Shown in pieces: positions 14,756-15,101 of a stretch of DNA of 15,101 nucleotides (position 1 is the stretch's first letter; every line of letters starts with the position of its first letter). Below the pieces are notes generated by a model. The model was not told where the DNA came from. It saw nothing but the letters and a program-made list of their open reading frames with translations, and made no database searches. This DNA is from JBBILG01 sp037445085. GTDB lineage: Bacteria > Pseudomonadota > Gammaproteobacteria > Burkholderiales > Methylophilaceae. The position numbers were made by a program, and so were the translations under genes. The stretch covers positions 1-15,101 of the forward strand of contig JBBILG010000038.1 of the NCBI GenBank assembly GCA_037445085.1. The letters are read 5' to 3'.

Positions 14756-15101
14756 TTACTGCAACGCGGCGAACACCTGGTCGCGGATGGTTTCCACCGG
14801 GCCGATGCCGTCGATGCGCACATACCTGGGCGTCTTGCCCCCCTGCGCGGCCCAGCCGGAATAGTAGTCCACCAGCGGCCTGGTCTGGCCGTGATAGACT
14901 TCGAGGCGCTTTTTCACGGTCTCTTCCCGGTCGTCGTCGCGCTGGATGAGGGGCTCACCGGTCACATCGTCGCGACCTTCCACCCTGGGCGGGTTGAATG
15001 CGACGTGGTAAGTGCGGCCGGACGCCGGATGCACGCGGCGGCCGCTCAGGCGCCGGACGATTTCCTCGTCCGGCACGTCGATTTCCACCACGTAGTCGAT
15101 C
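14756..15101 (-). CDS. adk: Adenylate kinase, C-terminal part (runs off the window end)
   Basis: Adenylate kinase interconverts ATP plus AMP and two ADP in the cytoplasm. The visible 114 residues begin IDYVVEIDVPDEEIVRRLSG. They cover the LID domain (GRRVHPASGRTYHVAFNPP, then DDVTGEPLIQRDDDREETV, with the arginines and paired aspartates of the long-form enzyme) and the C-terminal helices (KRLEVYHGQTRPLVDYY to the TAA at 14756-14758). The LID lacks the four-cysteine zinc site seen in many Gram-positive enzymes, as is normal in proteobacteria. The N-terminal half with the P-loop is beyond 15101. Confidence 0.96.
   Translation of the reverse strand, partial: IDYVVEIDVPDEEIVRRLSGRRVHPASGRTYHVAFNPPRVEGRDDVTGEPLIQRDDDREETVKKRLEVYHGQTRPLVDYYSGWAAQGGKTPRYVRIDGIGPVETIRDQVFAALQ

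Overview
The window is GC-rich DNA from a Gram-negative proteobacterium, most likely a betaproteobacterium. The main reason is the block leuS-lptE-holA-proA-nadD-rsfS-rlmH, a familiar betaproteobacterial order. The lipoprotein genes lptE and mlaA require an outer membrane. A bacterial-type phosphoribulokinase (prkB) points to the Calvin cycle, so an autotroph (for example a sulfur, iron or ammonia oxidiser) is a reasonable inference. Two runs of exactly ten N show a scaffolded draft assembly, probably a metagenome bin. No tRNA, rRNA, CRISPR array, insertion sequence or phage gene was seen.

Layout. Bases 1-1806 (+) hold the C-terminal three quarters of a COG4389/PF10136 'site-specific recombinase' family membrane protein, broken by two +1 frameshifts. 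Convergent to it is darP/yjgA (1819-2325, -), which is divergent from pmbA/tldE (2364-3704, +). Downstream of pmbA are a GC-rich hairpin and a strongly structured element of about 136 nt (3763-3898) that abuts the stop codon of mlaA (3900-4670, -). mlaA has its own plausible sigma-70 promoter.

From 13473 down to 4874, eight minus-strand genes are packed with almost no spacing: leuS, lptE, holA, proA, nadD, rsfS, rlmH and a CPD photolyase (phr). They appear to be one operon read from a perfect TATAAT box at 13524-13529. It links leucyl-tRNA charging, LPS export, the clamp loader, proline and NAD synthesis, ribosome silencing, 23S rRNA methylation and, unusually, light-driven DNA repair. On the other side of an assembly gap, prkB (13818-14712, +) is frameshifted at a run of eight C. 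The window ends inside adk (-).

The most notable observations concern sequence structure rather than a new pathway. (1) The N gap inside rlmH is false: about 64 bp encoding a piece of an S1 RNA-binding domain have been attached through a shared 21-bp word, and removing 6474-6550 restores an exact 157-residue RlmH. (2) leuS carries an in-frame insert of about 25 codons built around a REP-like palindrome. (3) The mlaA 3' element looks like a dispersed structured repeat. (4) Three apparent +1 indels lie in otherwise well-conserved genes. I found no convincing undescribed multi-gene system.
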